Part shown: positions 53,092 through 63,500 of the stretch, in pieces
Layout: every line of letters begins with the position of its first letter
Numbering within the stretch: the first letter of the stretch is position 1
Assembly (NCBI GenBank): GCA_023401595.1
Contig: JAEXDQ010000015.1
Coordinates: 1 to 64,000 of the forward strand
DNA: 64,000 nucleotides
Reading direction: 5' to 3'
Source of the DNA: Spirochaetota bacterium
GTDB lineage: Bacteria; Spirochaetota; Spirochaetia; Sphaerochaetales; Sphaerochaetaceae
The notes under the pieces: model-generated
Database searches by the model: none
Seen by the model: the letters and a program-made list of their open reading frames with translations, nothing else
What the model was told of the DNA's origin: nothing
Made by a program: the position numbers and the translations under genes

Positions 53092-53992
53092 TCGTTGACA
53101 ACTCCTCATCCTTTTCCACAGACATTCTATCACACATCAGACGCAAATGTATCTTGACATCTTCTATGACGGCCGCGGCAGTCGACGCCCCGGCGGTAAT
53201 TCCAACGCACTCATACCGGCAGACATCCTCCGTCAGGTCTTCGGCTGTCTCGACCAACCAGACAGGGACCCCCCGGCGACGGACGATCTCCGCCAGCGCC
53301 TGGGTATTGGCGCTCTCGGGGCTCCCGACCACGACTACGGCGTCGCATACATCGCAGAGCTTGCCGACAGCTTCCCGACGCATCGAGGAGCTTGGGCAAA
53401 CCCGATTTCCGAAGACGACCTCGCGCCCCTCGAAACGCGATACTATCGCCTGATGCATCAATACGCTTTCAAACTCAGGAAACGTCGTCTGGATCATGAT
53501 GAACAATGGAACGCCGTCAGGCACCTTCCCGAGGTCTTCCACCTTCTCCACGACGGTGGACGGAACCAATACCCCAGGAACAGTCTCGCAACCGGCGAGG
53601 GCGAGCGTCTCATGATGTCCGACAAGCCCAATGATCACTATATGAAAACCATCAAGCCCCGCCTTCCTGATCAGTCTCTGCGACCGGGACACCGTCGGAC
53701 AGGTACCGTCCACGATATTGAACCCGGCTTCTTCGAAACCCCTTCTGTCAGCGTCGGGAATACCATGGGCGCGAATGACGATATAGCCGGGGACATGTCC
53801 TTCCGGCTCGGACAAGACTTCGAGACCTCGCTTTTCATAGCACTCCATCACCTGCCGGTTATGGATGAAATCCCCACAGGAATACGCCGGCATACCATTC
53901 TGAGCGGCCAGCGAAAGACATCGCTCCACCTTGTCTACAGCATAGGCTACGCCATTGCAGAATCCCATCGTAGAGGCTTCTATCAAATCCAT
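53075..53992 (-). CDS. ispH: 4-Hydroxy-3-methylbut-2-enyl diphosphate reductase (IspH)
   Basis: 305 aa. Last step of the MEP pathway, making IPP and DMAPP. The three Fe-S cysteines are Cys12 (GFCNGV), Cys98 (DGTCPTV) and Cys199 (VCPSSS). Other conserved parts are FIHN (42-45), RAHG (74-77), GHHETLAL (125-132) and QTTF (168-171). The first block is GFCNGVAYA rather than the more usual GFC(A/F)GV. GGAAGGA precedes ATG 53992; a longer frame to 54142 is unlike the family. It is 170 nt after secF and overlaps rex. Confidence 0.92.
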   Translation of the reverse strand: MDLIEASTMGFCNGVAYAVDKVERCLSLAAQNGMPAYSCGDFIHNRQVMECYEKRGLEVLSEPEGHVPGYIVIRAHGIPDADRRGFEEAGFNIVDGTCPTVSRSQRLIRKAGLDGFHIVIIGLVGHHETLALAGCETVPGVLVPSTVVEKVEDLGKVPDGVPLFIMIQTTFPEFESVLMHQAIVSRFEGREVVFGNRVCPSSSMRREAVGKLCDVCDAVVVVGSPESANTQALAEIVRRRGVPVWLVETAEDLTEDVCRYECVGITAGASTAAAVIEDVKIHLRLMCDRMSVEKDEELSTNEQHG

Positions 53993-54162
53993 ATGACGAC
54001 ATCCTTCCTTTCCTGCACAATGTACGACGCAGTTCCCGGCCAAGGCAAGCGTTTCCTCAACCGCAAGCCTCAACACCCGCAGGCCTACAAACAAAACGGG
54101 GCCATCGGCCAAGTCCTGCGACTCTTTCGACAGCCCCATCAAACAACATAGCGACGACAGCC

Positions 54163-55482
54163 TTATTTCTTCTGCTGACGCTTTCCCTTGAGCTTCCTCT
54201 CTGCGACAGGAATCTCAACGATGCGGGAAGCCTCAACCAGACCTGCGTCGACGATGGAATCATTTTCCGCCAGGCTGGCCTTGGCTTCGGGGGTCTTGCC
54301 TCCATTCTTGTTGCCTTGCGCCTTGGTGATCCAATACAGCAACGCAGGGGAAATAAAGTTGGAGGAGTAAGTACCGACCACCACGCCGAACACCAGCTCT
54401 ATGGCGAACAGCCGGATATCGCCGGTAGTGAAAACGGCCAGCGGCAGAATCGCAAGAACCGTAGTCAACGAGCTGAACGAAGTTCTTCTCAGGGACTGGG
54501 TTACGCTGACATCAACCAAAGACGCCATTGTCGCGTCCTTGTTGAGGCCCACGTTCTCACGAATACGGTCGAAAATAACGATCGTGTTATTCAACGAATA
54601 GCCGATGATCGTCAGAACCGCCGCGATCGTCGTACTTGAAATCTCAAGCTGACACACGGCGATGAAGCTCAACAGGAGCAATACGTCGTGCAATAAGCCG
54701 GCCAAGGCGGAAATGGCGTATGCGAAACGGAAGCGAATCCATACATAGACCATGATCAGCACCATGGCAATCAAAATCGCGATGATGGAACTGGATACCA
54801 GGGTGGCGGAGAACTTCGGACCGACAAAGTCGTTCTGCAACACGACTACGGTGTCATCGCCGAAGGCGGCGCCAAGCAAATCGGAGACTTTCGCCTCCAG
54901 AGAAGCCTGGGTATCGCCCTCTTCGGTCCCAAGACGCACCTGGAACGTGGCGTTGGACATGGAGCCGACGGTCTGAACCTTCACATTACCCAAAGACGAA
55001 AGCGCGTCGCGAACCTGGTTGATGGAAACATCCACGGTATCGGTGCTGAAATTCAACATCTTGGGAACAGGGCCCAAGGTCGCGGGAAAACCAAAACCGG
55101 AGAGAAGGTTCTGGGTCAGCAAGGAGCCATCGACCGCGGAAGCCTCGACTTCCCCTATCTCGTTCAGACCCTTCGCCAGATCGGCGGAAGTAGGATATGA
55201 GGAGGAAGCGAAGTTGTAGGTCTTGACACCGGAAGCGTCCCGGATCTCCAAGGACAGGGCGTCGCCGGAAATCGACAGGGTCGCGTCGGCGGTACCGGTA
55301 TAGGAGACCTGCAGCCCGACGGGGGCGATCTGGATGCGCTGGCTCAAGCCGCTGTCGAAATCGATACCGGTATTGAAACCACCGAATACGACGAAAGCGA
55401 CAATACCAGCCACCAACAGGATCAACGATATGGCTACCGCATAGAAACGGAATTTAATGACAGGAACTTTCTTATTGGCCAT
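54163..55482 (-). CDS. secF: Protein translocase subunit SecF
   Basis: 439 aa inner-membrane protein that, with SecD, uses the proton gradient to drive late translocation. Helix 1 is at about 12-36, then GFNTGIDFDSGLSQRI (about 35-50; the SecF GIDF-x-GG motif is varied to GIDFDSG). A large periplasmic domain follows, then five helices with IGYSLNNTIVIFDRIREN (about 335-352) and the conserved VSVTQSLRRTSFSSLTT. A basic 60-residue tail ends the protein. GGAGGAAG precedes ATG 55482; it starts 1-2 nt after secD. Confidence 0.95.
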   Translation of the reverse strand: MANKKVPVIKFRFYAVAISLILLVAGIVAFVVFGGFNTGIDFDSGLSQRIQIAPVGLQVSYTGTADATLSISGDALSLEIRDASGVKTYNFASSSYPTSADLAKGLNEIGEVEASAVDGSLLTQNLLSGFGFPATLGPVPKMLNFSTDTVDVSINQVRDALSSLGNVKVQTVGSMSNATFQVRLGTEEGDTQASLEAKVSDLLGAAFGDDTVVVLQNDFVGPKFSATLVSSSIIAILIAMVLIMVYVWIRFRFAYAISALAGLLHDVLLLLSFIAVCQLEISSTTIAAVLTIIGYSLNNTIVIFDRIRENVGLNKDATMASLVDVSVTQSLRRTSFSSLTTVLAILPLAVFTTGDIRLFAIELVFGVVVGTYSSNFISPALLYWITKAQGNKNGGKTPEAKASLAENDSIVDAGLVEASRIVEIPVAERKLKGKRQQKK

Positions 55483-55483
55483 T

Positions 55484-57211
55484 TTAGTTCTTCCTCCAGC
55501 TGATATGCAGCTTGGCGTTCGGCTTGTCCGTAATGGTCGCGTCAAAGACCAGATGCGAAACGAACAGAGCGGTGAACAACGAGCTGACGATACCGATCGC
55601 CAATGTATTGGCGAAGCCCTTGACGGCGCTGGTTCCAAGCTGGGAAAGCACCAAAGCCGCGATGATCGTGGTGATGTTGGAGTCCATGATCGTCCAGAAG
55701 GCCTTGCCGAACCCGGACTTGACCGAAGCCTGAGGCGTCTTGCCCAACGCACGCTCTTCCTTGATTCTCTCGAAGATGATGACGTTGGCGTCAACGGCCA
55801 TGCCCAAGGTCAGGATCAAACCGGCGATACTGGTCAAAGTCAGCGTGAAGTTGAAGGCGGACAGCACCGCGAGCATGATGATCAGGTTCAGAATCAACGC
55901 GAGGTCGGCGACAAGTCCGCTCCAGGCATAGTAGGCGACCATGAACAGGACTACGAGAATCAGTCCCAGACCGATAGCCTTCAGACCAGTAGCGACGGCG
56001 TCTTCGCCCAACGTAGCGCCGACGGCCTGCTGGCTGGAGACAACCAGTTCGATCGGCAGGGCCGCAGTCCTGAGGACGACGGCGAGATCAGCGGCCTCAT
56101 CAGCGGAGAAGCCGGAAATCTGGACGCTGTTGCGAATACCTCCGGTAATGGTAGCCATGGCTTTCACCTTACCGTCCATGACGACCGCCATGGTATCGTT
56201 GACATGGGTGGACGTCAGCTTATAGAAGATATCGCCGCCTACGCTGTCGAGCTGGAAATTGACGACCGGCCGGCCGGTGATACCGTCGGTAGAAGTCATG
56301 GCCTGCTCAAGGTGGATACCGTCAAGACCGACCTCCTCGTTCAGCACGACGAAGCTCTGCAGCTCGTCGATACCATAGTCGTCGTTGACGTAATAGCCTG
56401 CCGCTATCTTGCCAGCGGGAAGGAAATCGGGCTGCTTGATGGCGCCGGTATCGGTATAGACTTCGGAAGGATTCTCCGCATAGTACGAATTCAACTGGCT
56501 GGTAAGCTCCGTATCCACGATCTGGAACGTCAAGGACCCCTTGCCCCGCAGGAAGGAATTCACACGCTCGGGGTCGGCTGCGCCGGGGATCTCAATCAGA
56601 ATCTGATCGGTTCCCTGCAGACGGATATCCGGTTCGGACACGCCGAACTGGTCGATACGGTTCTGCAGGATCTCGATATCCTGGTTCACCAAGGTAGTCA
56701 CCTCGGAAGAACCGACGCTACGACCGACTTTCGCCTGATATGCGTCCACATCGGCATCAAGCAAGATGCTCATACCGCCGCGCAGGTCAAGACCAAGCTG
56801 CAGCACCTTGGCGCCAAGGGACTTGAGTTCAAGCAACTGCGTCCTATGTTCGTTTTCAAGCGCATCGAACATAGCCTGTTCACTGACAAAGGCAGAGAAG
56901 ACGGCTTCAACGGTCCAAGTCTTGGGAACCGGCTGCTTCATCGCCTTGTAGTTGTCCTTGGCGATGGACTTGAGGAAACTGTACTCCTCAGGCAACGCCG
57001 CAGATGGATCGCTCTGCACCAACTCTTTCAATTCCCGCAGCTCACGCGAAGCCTGTCCGCGGGAATATTCCTTGATCTGCACATTCGAGCCTGTTGCCAG
57101 TTCCTTGGCCGACTGCGGTACGAAACCATACCACTTGATGGTAGGATACAGGAAAATCCCGCAGACTACCAGGACCAGAAGAACGATGATCAAGCGCCCT
57201 CGTTTTTTCAT
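55484..57211 (-). CDS. secD: Protein translocase subunit SecD
   Basis: 575 aa. Helix 1 is LIIVLLVLVVCGIFLYPTIKW (about 7-27), then VLQLGLDLRGGMSILLDAD (about 135-153; the LGLDLRGG motif), a periplasmic P1 domain (about 155-390) and six C-terminal helices with GMAVDANVIIFERIKEE (about 490-506). SecD partners SecF, encoded immediately downstream, and YajC upstream. The gap to yajC is 109 nt. Confidence 0.96.
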   Translation of the reverse strand: MKKRGRLIIVLLVLVVCGIFLYPTIKWYGFVPQSAKELATGSNVQIKEYSRGQASRELRELKELVQSDPSAALPEEYSFLKSIAKDNYKAMKQPVPKTWTVEAVFSAFVSEQAMFDALENEHRTQLLELKSLGAKVLQLGLDLRGGMSILLDADVDAYQAKVGRSVGSSEVTTLVNQDIEILQNRIDQFGVSEPDIRLQGTDQILIEIPGAADPERVNSFLRGKGSLTFQIVDTELTSQLNSYYAENPSEVYTDTGAIKQPDFLPAGKIAAGYYVNDDYGIDELQSFVVLNEEVGLDGIHLEQAMTSTDGITGRPVVNFQLDSVGGDIFYKLTSTHVNDTMAVVMDGKVKAMATITGGIRNSVQISGFSADEAADLAVVLRTAALPIELVVSSQQAVGATLGEDAVATGLKAIGLGLILVVLFMVAYYAWSGLVADLALILNLIIMLAVLSAFNFTLTLTSIAGLILTLGMAVDANVIIFERIKEERALGKTPQASVKSGFGKAFWTIMDSNITTIIAALVLSQLGTSAVKGFANTLAIGIVSSLFTALFVSHLVFDATITDKPNAKLHISWRKN

Positions 57212-57320
57212 GATTCTCTCCAGATAACGAAATATCGAACAACATCGTCACGCACAAGCAAAACGAGATTGCCGCCGGACTGGCGGCAATACGTTCCTCA
57301 CAGGACGTGGGTCAGTTAGT

Positions 57321-57839
57321 TTATTTTTTCTCTTCAGAAGCAGGAGTTCCGGCCGCTTTTTCCTCAGCCTCGGCGGGGATCTCTTCGACGACGGCTTCCT
57401 CGACGACCTCGACAGCCTCTTCAGCGGCCTTGGCCTTCTTGTCCTTCTTGGAAGGAGCCTCCACCTTTTCAACCTTGTCCTCGGAAGCGGCCTTCTTCTC
57501 CTTTTTGGCGGGAGCGGCTTCAGGCTTCTTGTCGAGAACGGAGGAAATCGCGTTTTTCGCGAACTCAATACGGGTATTGTCGTCGACCTTGACGATCACA
57601 GAGGATTCCTTGACGGACACGACGGTGCCGCGGATACCTCCGATCGACTGGACCTTGTCGCCTTTCTTGATGGCGGCCAGCATGTCACGAGCCTCACGAT
57701 CACGCTTCTTCTGCGGCCTGATGATCAGAAAATAGAAAATCAGGATGATCATTCCGAAGGTGACCAACGTCACCATCATGGAACTGCCGGTGCTACCGTC
57801 GGCGGCAGGTGCGGCCATAGCCGTCAATAATGCATGCAT
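57321..57839 (-). CDS. yajC: Sec accessory protein YajC with long charged tail
   Basis: 172 aa, longer than the usual 85-120. A single helix (VTLVTFGMIILIFYFLIIRPQKKRD, about 23-47) and the RPQ-K-K motif identify YajC, with GDKVQSIGGIRGTVVSV (about 60-76). The C-terminal 65 residues are a Lys/Glu/Ala-rich, probably disordered tail (KKPEAAPAKKEKKAASEDK). It is the first gene of the yajC-secD-secF unit. The promoter candidate is at 58009-58038. Confidence 0.93.
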   Translation of the reverse strand: MHALLTAMAAPAADGSTGSSMMVTLVTFGMIILIFYFLIIRPQKKRDREARDMLAAIKKGDKVQSIGGIRGTVVSVKESSVIVKVDDNTRIEFAKNAISSVLDKKPEAAPAKKEKKAASEDKVEKVEAPSKKDKKAKAAEEAVEVVEEAVVEEIPAEAEEKAAGTPASEEKK

Positions 57840-58008
57840 ATGTCAAATCCTCGCTTTGAAATAAGGGGCGGTCTTCTCTATCGGCAAGACCGGAGAACCG
57901 GTGCAACGCAGCCAGCTTGTTCCGATCCCATTTTGCCAGTTCCGACATGATATGGCCTTGAGGGACCCCCCGAAGGCTTCACGCACCCGATTTCCATAAG
58001 TACCGATA

Positions 58009-58038
58009 AAAGTATCACGTTACCGCTTATGTAGTCAA
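58009..58038 (-). promoter_or_regulatory. Promoter candidate for yajC-secDF
   Basis: On the minus strand, TTGACT (58038-58033) and TACTTT (58014-58009) are 18 nt apart. The message would have a leader of about 165 nt. The gap 57840-58136 contains no gene. Confidence 0.5.
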
Positions 58039-58136
58039 GTTTGACCTGACTCAGGAATCACTTGTCCATCGTTCGCGAATACCGGGAAGTTTCAACCCTC
58101 CGACGCCCGATACGCCATGCGGCACTATGACGCCCC

Positions 58137-58173
58137 ACACAAAACGAGCCGCGGGGACAAGCTCCGCGGCTCG
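58137..58173 (-). terminator. Intrinsic terminator of groEL
   Basis: CGAGCCGCGG (58145-58154) and CCGCGGCTCG (58164-58173) make a 10-bp stem with a 9-nt loop. On the minus strand it is followed by TTTTGTGTGG, 28 nt after the groEL stop codon. Confidence 0.9.
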
Positions 58174-58200
58174 AAAAGTCTCATACGATACCCGAAAGGC

Positions 58201-59832
<1,632 letters not shown>

Positions 59833-59877
59833 GTGTATATCCTCTCTTTAATGAAATTAATAATTTGTTTTTCGGTC

Positions 59878-59911
59878 TGCCAATTGTGGCAAGACGTACC
59901 GATACTGTCAA
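59878..59911 (-). promoter_or_regulatory. groEL promoter with overlapping palindrome
   Basis: On the minus strand, TTGACA (59911-59906) and CACAAT (59888-59883) are 17 nt apart, about 50 nt before groEL. TGCCAATTGTGGCA (59878-59891) is a near-perfect palindrome that covers the -10. The HrcA site (TTAGCACTC-N9-GAGTGCTAA) is absent. Confidence 0.6.
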
Positions 59912-60205
59912 CAGGTATCCCTGTCGGAATGTAAAATACAAATAAAGCGAAAGATTATCAAGGAAAATTTTCAGATTTTCGTTCTCTGATGATGAAGAGC
60001 CCTGTGACGCCCCGGCAGGCCGGCCGCCGGCAACGTTTCCGGCCATACCCGGCCTTTCTCGATCCGGCGTCCAACCGCCGATTGAACGTCAGTGCTGTCG
60101 CAGAAACCAGAGGAAGCAGAAACCAGACGACTGTTCCGTCCATTATATAGGAAAAGGAACGGTGACGAAAACGGAAAAACAACAGCCCGGAGGAACATAC
60201 ACGAA

Positions 60206-60241
60206 GGGCCGCCGTCAAAGTCGGTTGCTTGACGACGGCCC
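60206..60241. terminator. Hairpin after the alcohol dehydrogenase gene
   Basis: GGGCCGCCGTCAA (60206-60218) pairs with TTGACGACGGCCC (60229-60241), 12 of 13 positions matched. It lies 35 nt past the dehydrogenase stop on the minus strand. No T-run follows. The rest of 59912-60275 is GC-rich and shows no gene. Confidence 0.55.
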
Positions 60242-60275
60242 GATTCATCATCCCCTATGCAGGGACTCCACGGTC

Positions 60276-61289
60276 TCAAAGCTCGACGACGACCTTCATG
60301 TACCGGCCAGGGTTCTTCTCGATATCAGTCACGACGGCGGGAACCTCGTCCATCGCGATCGTCTTCGTCAGAATCTTCATCATATCGACGCGCTTGGTAC
60401 GAATCAGCTCCAAAGCTTCCTCAAACTCGCCCGCGCTCGTCCTTGCGCCCCTGATGTCGATCTCCTTCTTGGTGATCATATCGGTGGGAAGGCTCGTCTC
60501 CTTCTTCGGCCAGCCGGTCAGCGTGATGCGGCCCGCATGGGATACGAAATCCAACGTATTGCGAATCGAGGCATTGGCTCCGCTGCATTCCATCACCTGC
60601 TGGGACATCGTTCCGCCGGTAATCTCGAAGATGCGTTTCGTGGCGTCCTCCACACTGGCGTTGACGGTATGCTCGATACCCAGTTCCTTGGCGAAATCAA
60701 GCCGTTCCTGTACCAAATCGATCAGGATGGCATGGGCTCCGTATTCCTGCGCCACCATACCCGCTACCAAACCAATCGGCCCCGCTCCGATAATCGTGCA
60801 GAACTCACCGGCTTTCAGACCGCCACGATGGATACCGTGAAGGGATATGGTCAGAGGTTCCGCCATAGCCGCCTGAACGTACGTCATTCCGTCAGGGATC
60901 TTAACCAGCATGGAGGCCGGATGACAGAAATATTCGGCCATCCCTCCATCGACATGGACGCCGAGGACCTTCAAATCGGTACAGCAGTTCGTGCGTCCGA
61001 TCGAGCAAGGGTAGCAATGGCCGCAATACAGATACGGATCGACGACCACCCGGTCCCCGACCTTCAACCCCTTGTCGTTCTCCGGGATGGAGACGATCTC
61101 ACCGGCGATTTCATGTCCGATGACCCGCGGATAGGTCACAAGGCCGTTGGTTCCCCGGAAGGCTCCGATATCGCTGCCGCAGATACCGGCGGTCTTTACT
61201 TTGATCAGGGCCTCCCCTTCCTTCGGTTCCGGCATGGGGATATCCACACAGGCGATCTCCCACGGCTTTTCTAGTTTTATTGCTTTCAT
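60276..61289 (-). CDS. Zinc-dependent sugar/polyol dehydrogenase
   Basis: 337 aa MDR-family enzyme. Catalytic zinc: CGSDIGAFRG (Cys about 37) and GHEIAGEI (His-Glu about 58-59). Structural zinc: CGHCYPCSIGRTNCC (about 89-103). NAD site: IGAGPIGLVAGMVAQ (about 167-181). By overall length and motif spacing it is nearest to the L-galactonate/threonine/sorbitol dehydrogenase groups. It is a single gene with its own promoter and palindrome upstream. The substrate is unknown; an aldonate or polyol is likely. Confidence 0.88.
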   Translation of the reverse strand: MKAIKLEKPWEIACVDIPMPEPKEGEALIKVKTAGICGSDIGAFRGTNGLVTYPRVIGHEIAGEIVSIPENDKGLKVGDRVVVDPYLYCGHCYPCSIGRTNCCTDLKVLGVHVDGGMAEYFCHPASMLVKIPDGMTYVQAAMAEPLTISLHGIHRGGLKAGEFCTIIGAGPIGLVAGMVAQEYGAHAILIDLVQERLDFAKELGIEHTVNASVEDATKRIFEITGGTMSQQVMECSGANASIRNTLDFVSHAGRITLTGWPKKETSLPTDMITKKEIDIRGARTSAGEFEEALELIRTKRVDMMKILTKTIAMDEVPAVVTDIEKNPGRYMKVVVEL

Positions 61290-61369
61290 TCCAGCTACAT
61301 CCGTATGTTCCCCGATATGGGAACAAGACGGACTTCCTCCTATTAGCTTAATTGGTCTGGTAGTATATG

Positions 61370-61426
61370 CACTTTTTGCAAAAGTGACATGTCAGTATAG
61401 TATCATCACATCAAACTGGCTGTCAA
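61370..61426 (-). promoter_or_regulatory. Promoter and operator of the 60276-61289 dehydrogenase
   Basis: On the minus strand, TTGACA (61426-61421) and TACTAT (61402-61397) are 18 nt apart. Between this and the gene, CACTTTTTGCAAAAGTG (61370-61386) is an inverted repeat with 7-bp arms, a likely repressor site. The sequence from 61427 to 61712 shows nothing I can name. Confidence 0.55.
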
Positions 61427-61712
61427 CTTTGTCTATATGGATTATGATTGCATCGTCACAAAAAACGACTTCGGAAGACGCCGCCCCGACAGTCATCTAT
61501 CGGCCGGGACATGCTACGAGCCATTGAGACAACAGTGAGGCATGTACGAATCGGGGGAAATGAAGGGAACGGGAGATACGTATATGGAGAAAAAGCCTGG
61601 GGACGCTAGCGGAACGCTACCGCCGCCAAAAAAACAGAAAGTGAGCGACGGACGCCGCTATCGTTGACCTCGCCGCCGACGGCACAGGATTTCGCACGGA
61701 TTTAGGTCCGGC

Positions 61713-62570
61713 TCAAACGACCATGGAAAGCCCTCCGGCAAGCAACACTCCGAACAGATTGCTGACAAGGTTCACCATGTCGTTGTCCACCCACCGGATA
61801 CCCCGCGACAATTCCAGCTTGCGGCCGTCGACGAATTCATGCTCCGTCAGACGCTGGCGTTCATCATCCCAATAATGAGCCTGCACAAGGGCTCCAAGCA
61901 AGCTGTCCATCAGACAACCGGAGAAACCTCCGACAGTCACGGAGGAGGCGTAGCCGATCCAGGCGGAGAACTCCTGCGCGCCGAAAACGGCGAAACAACC
62001 GAGCCAGAACACAGCGATCATCAAAGCTCCCGCCAGACCGCTGAACGTGCCAAGAACGGATATTCCTCCGGACAATCCGGGAGAAACAGGTCTCATCGTC
62101 AGAATTGAAACGGGCTTCCGCCGGGAAAGAACGCCGATCTCTCCCGCCCATGTATCGGACGCGGCCTCGGCCACCCCGGCTCCGAACATGACCAGCGCGA
62201 GAGGTGTCGGAGCCACGCCATAGAGCAATGCGGCCGCGGTAGCCGGCGCTCCGTTGGCGATGACCTGCATCCAGTCTCTCGCCCCGGTCTTTTTCTGGAT
62301 ACCCATGACATCCCCCGACGCATGTATCCGTTTGGAGCATCTGCCGATCACCGCCGCGGATAGGAAGAACAACAACATGACCGCCAACCCTTCAAAACCG
62401 AGGAACCAGGATATGCAGACCCCTTCCGCCCAAGCGAGGACGGCTCCACTCACCGTCAGCTGTTTCGCTTTCCAGGCAAGAACCGCGACCACCGCCATGA
62501 CAAGGCAAAGTACGATCAAAGACCAGGGGAACGCAAGGGAATGAAGCACTGTATCCAGCGGCGCTAACAT
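61713..62570 (-). CDS. DUF92 membrane protein, VTE6/TMEM19-like (prenyl-phosphate kinase candidate)
   Basis: 285 aa with about six membrane helices. Signature: the D-T-W-A-x-E-x-G motif (EAASDTWAGEIGVLSRRKP, about 136-154), then SPGLSGGISVLGTFSGLAGAL (about 164-184) and GCLMDSLLGALVQAHYWD (about 220-237). Plant VTE6 (DUF92) phosphorylates phytyl-phosphate; bacterial members are mostly uncharacterised. Its start overlaps the phytol-kinase-like gene by 7 nt, so the two are co-translated. Confidence 0.85.
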   Translation of the reverse strand: MLAPLDTVLHSLAFPWSLIVLCLVMAVVAVLAWKAKQLTVSGAVLAWAEGVCISWFLGFEGLAVMLLFFLSAAVIGRCSKRIHASGDVMGIQKKTGARDWMQVIANGAPATAAALLYGVAPTPLALVMFGAGVAEAASDTWAGEIGVLSRRKPVSILTMRPVSPGLSGGISVLGTFSGLAGALMIAVFWLGCFAVFGAQEFSAWIGYASSVTVGGFSGCLMDSLLGALVQAHYWDDERQRLTEHEFVDGRKLELSRGIRWVDNDMVNLVSNLFGVLLAGGLSMVV

Positions 62571-63235
62571 AGGACGGCCACCCAGAGCGCGACACCCAAC
62601 GGTACGGTCACATTGTCAAGGCCCAACGGCGTCGCGGCTTCGAGGAACGCCCCGACCAGGCCGGTCGTCACAGCGACCAGCAGGCGATACGGGACTTCCG
62701 GCACCGAAGCGAAAAGATAAGCGACCAAGGTAACGACCAGGAACATGACGGCGGTACCGAGCCAGGTCTTCCCGCCGGTCAGAAACGGAAGCTTCTTCTT
62801 CCCCCATGCATGCCCTACCATCGCGGCGAGGCCATCCCCGTATCCCATGGACAGAACGCCGACGGTGGCAGCCGCAGCGGCCAGTTTTCCATTGTAGACC
62901 AGCAGCACCAGCACAAGCAGAGAAATAGGGAAATAGATCAATCCGTAGTTGCGTTTCTTGTCGTCCATTCCCAAAAAGCCGCCATATCCGCCGAACGTCA
63001 TGACGCTGTTGAGAATGATGAACACCACGGGCCCGATGATCGCATACCAGATGTTGTCCATCCAAGCCATCAGGATGAACCACCAGTTGGAGACGCCGAT
63101 ATGGATGAACTTTCGGATGAACTCTGAGGAAAAACCGGTAAAACGGCGTAACAACACAGCGATGCCGATGACAACCCCCAAAAAGACGAAGGAGACGGCA
63201 AGTCCAAAAATATTACTGTCCATGGGGTCTATCAT
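62564..63235 (-). CDS. Phytol/dolichol kinase-like membrane protein (VTE5/SEC59 family)
   Basis: 223 aa with six or seven membrane helices. Conserved: SSEFIRKFIHIGVSNWWF (about 35-52; RK-x-x-H-I), GYGDGLAAMVGHAWGKKKLPF (about 136-156; the CTP-binding-like GDG-x-A-x-x-x-G), and GGKTWLGTAVMFLV (about 160-173; K-T-x-x-G). These are the motifs of CTP-dependent polyprenol kinases. ATG 63235 is preferred; a TTG upstream is possible. It is first of the pair with the DUF92 gene; prenol salvage is inferred. Confidence 0.85.
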   Translation of the reverse strand: MIDPMDSNIFGLAVSFVFLGVVIGIAVLLRRFTGFSSEFIRKFIHIGVSNWWFILMAWMDNIWYAIIGPVVFIILNSVMTFGGYGGFLGMDDKKRNYGLIYFPISLLVLVLLVYNGKLAAAAATVGVLSMGYGDGLAAMVGHAWGKKKLPFLTGGKTWLGTAVMFLVVTLVAYLFASVPEVPYRLLVAVTTGLVGAFLEAATPLGLDNVTVPLGVALWVAVLC

Positions 63236-63309
63236 GCCTACAAACAACAATAAAAGCAAGATTTATCATTTCTTATGATTTTTTTCACAAAAATGACGTG
63301 GTCATTGCG

Positions 63310-63500
63310 TTGACAGGATGAAAACGCCGTGATACCGTTCATTTGCTTTAGTTTTTGTTCGCTGCAGCTAGTTCTTTTTCCTATCTTTCGTTTGCGCGTT
63401 ACTGAGTCGTTTACCCGCAGACAGGTTTTGGTTCGAGCATGCCGCCAATTAAAGCGATTTTATGAAGACAGGCGCATAAGCCTGTGAAGGATGCTTTTCT
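63310..63500 (+). promoter_or_regulatory. Promoter and structured 5' leader of the RRM gene
   Basis: TTGACA at 63310-63315 with a weak -10 (TACCGT 63333-63338, 17 nt apart) would give a leader of about 155 nt. ACAGGC (63468-63473) pairs with GCCTGT (63480-63485) right before the ribosome-binding site GAAGGA (63486-63491). Such leaders are common for cold-induced RNA-binding protein genes. Confidence 0.5.

Noticed and set aside
53147..54151. A 334-residue plus-strand frame opposite ispH
   Set aside because: Shadow; ispH cysteine motifs are on the minus strand.
55457..57319. A 620-residue plus-strand frame opposite secD
   Set aside because: Shadow of secD, which has all family motifs.
59833..60200. 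CIRCE element or groES upstream of groEL
   Set aside because: Read on both strands; neither the TTAGCACTC inverted repeat nor a GroES-like frame is there.
61580..61670. A 27-codon frame starting MEKKPGDASG on the plus strand
   Set aside because: Too short, with no conserved feature or terminator.
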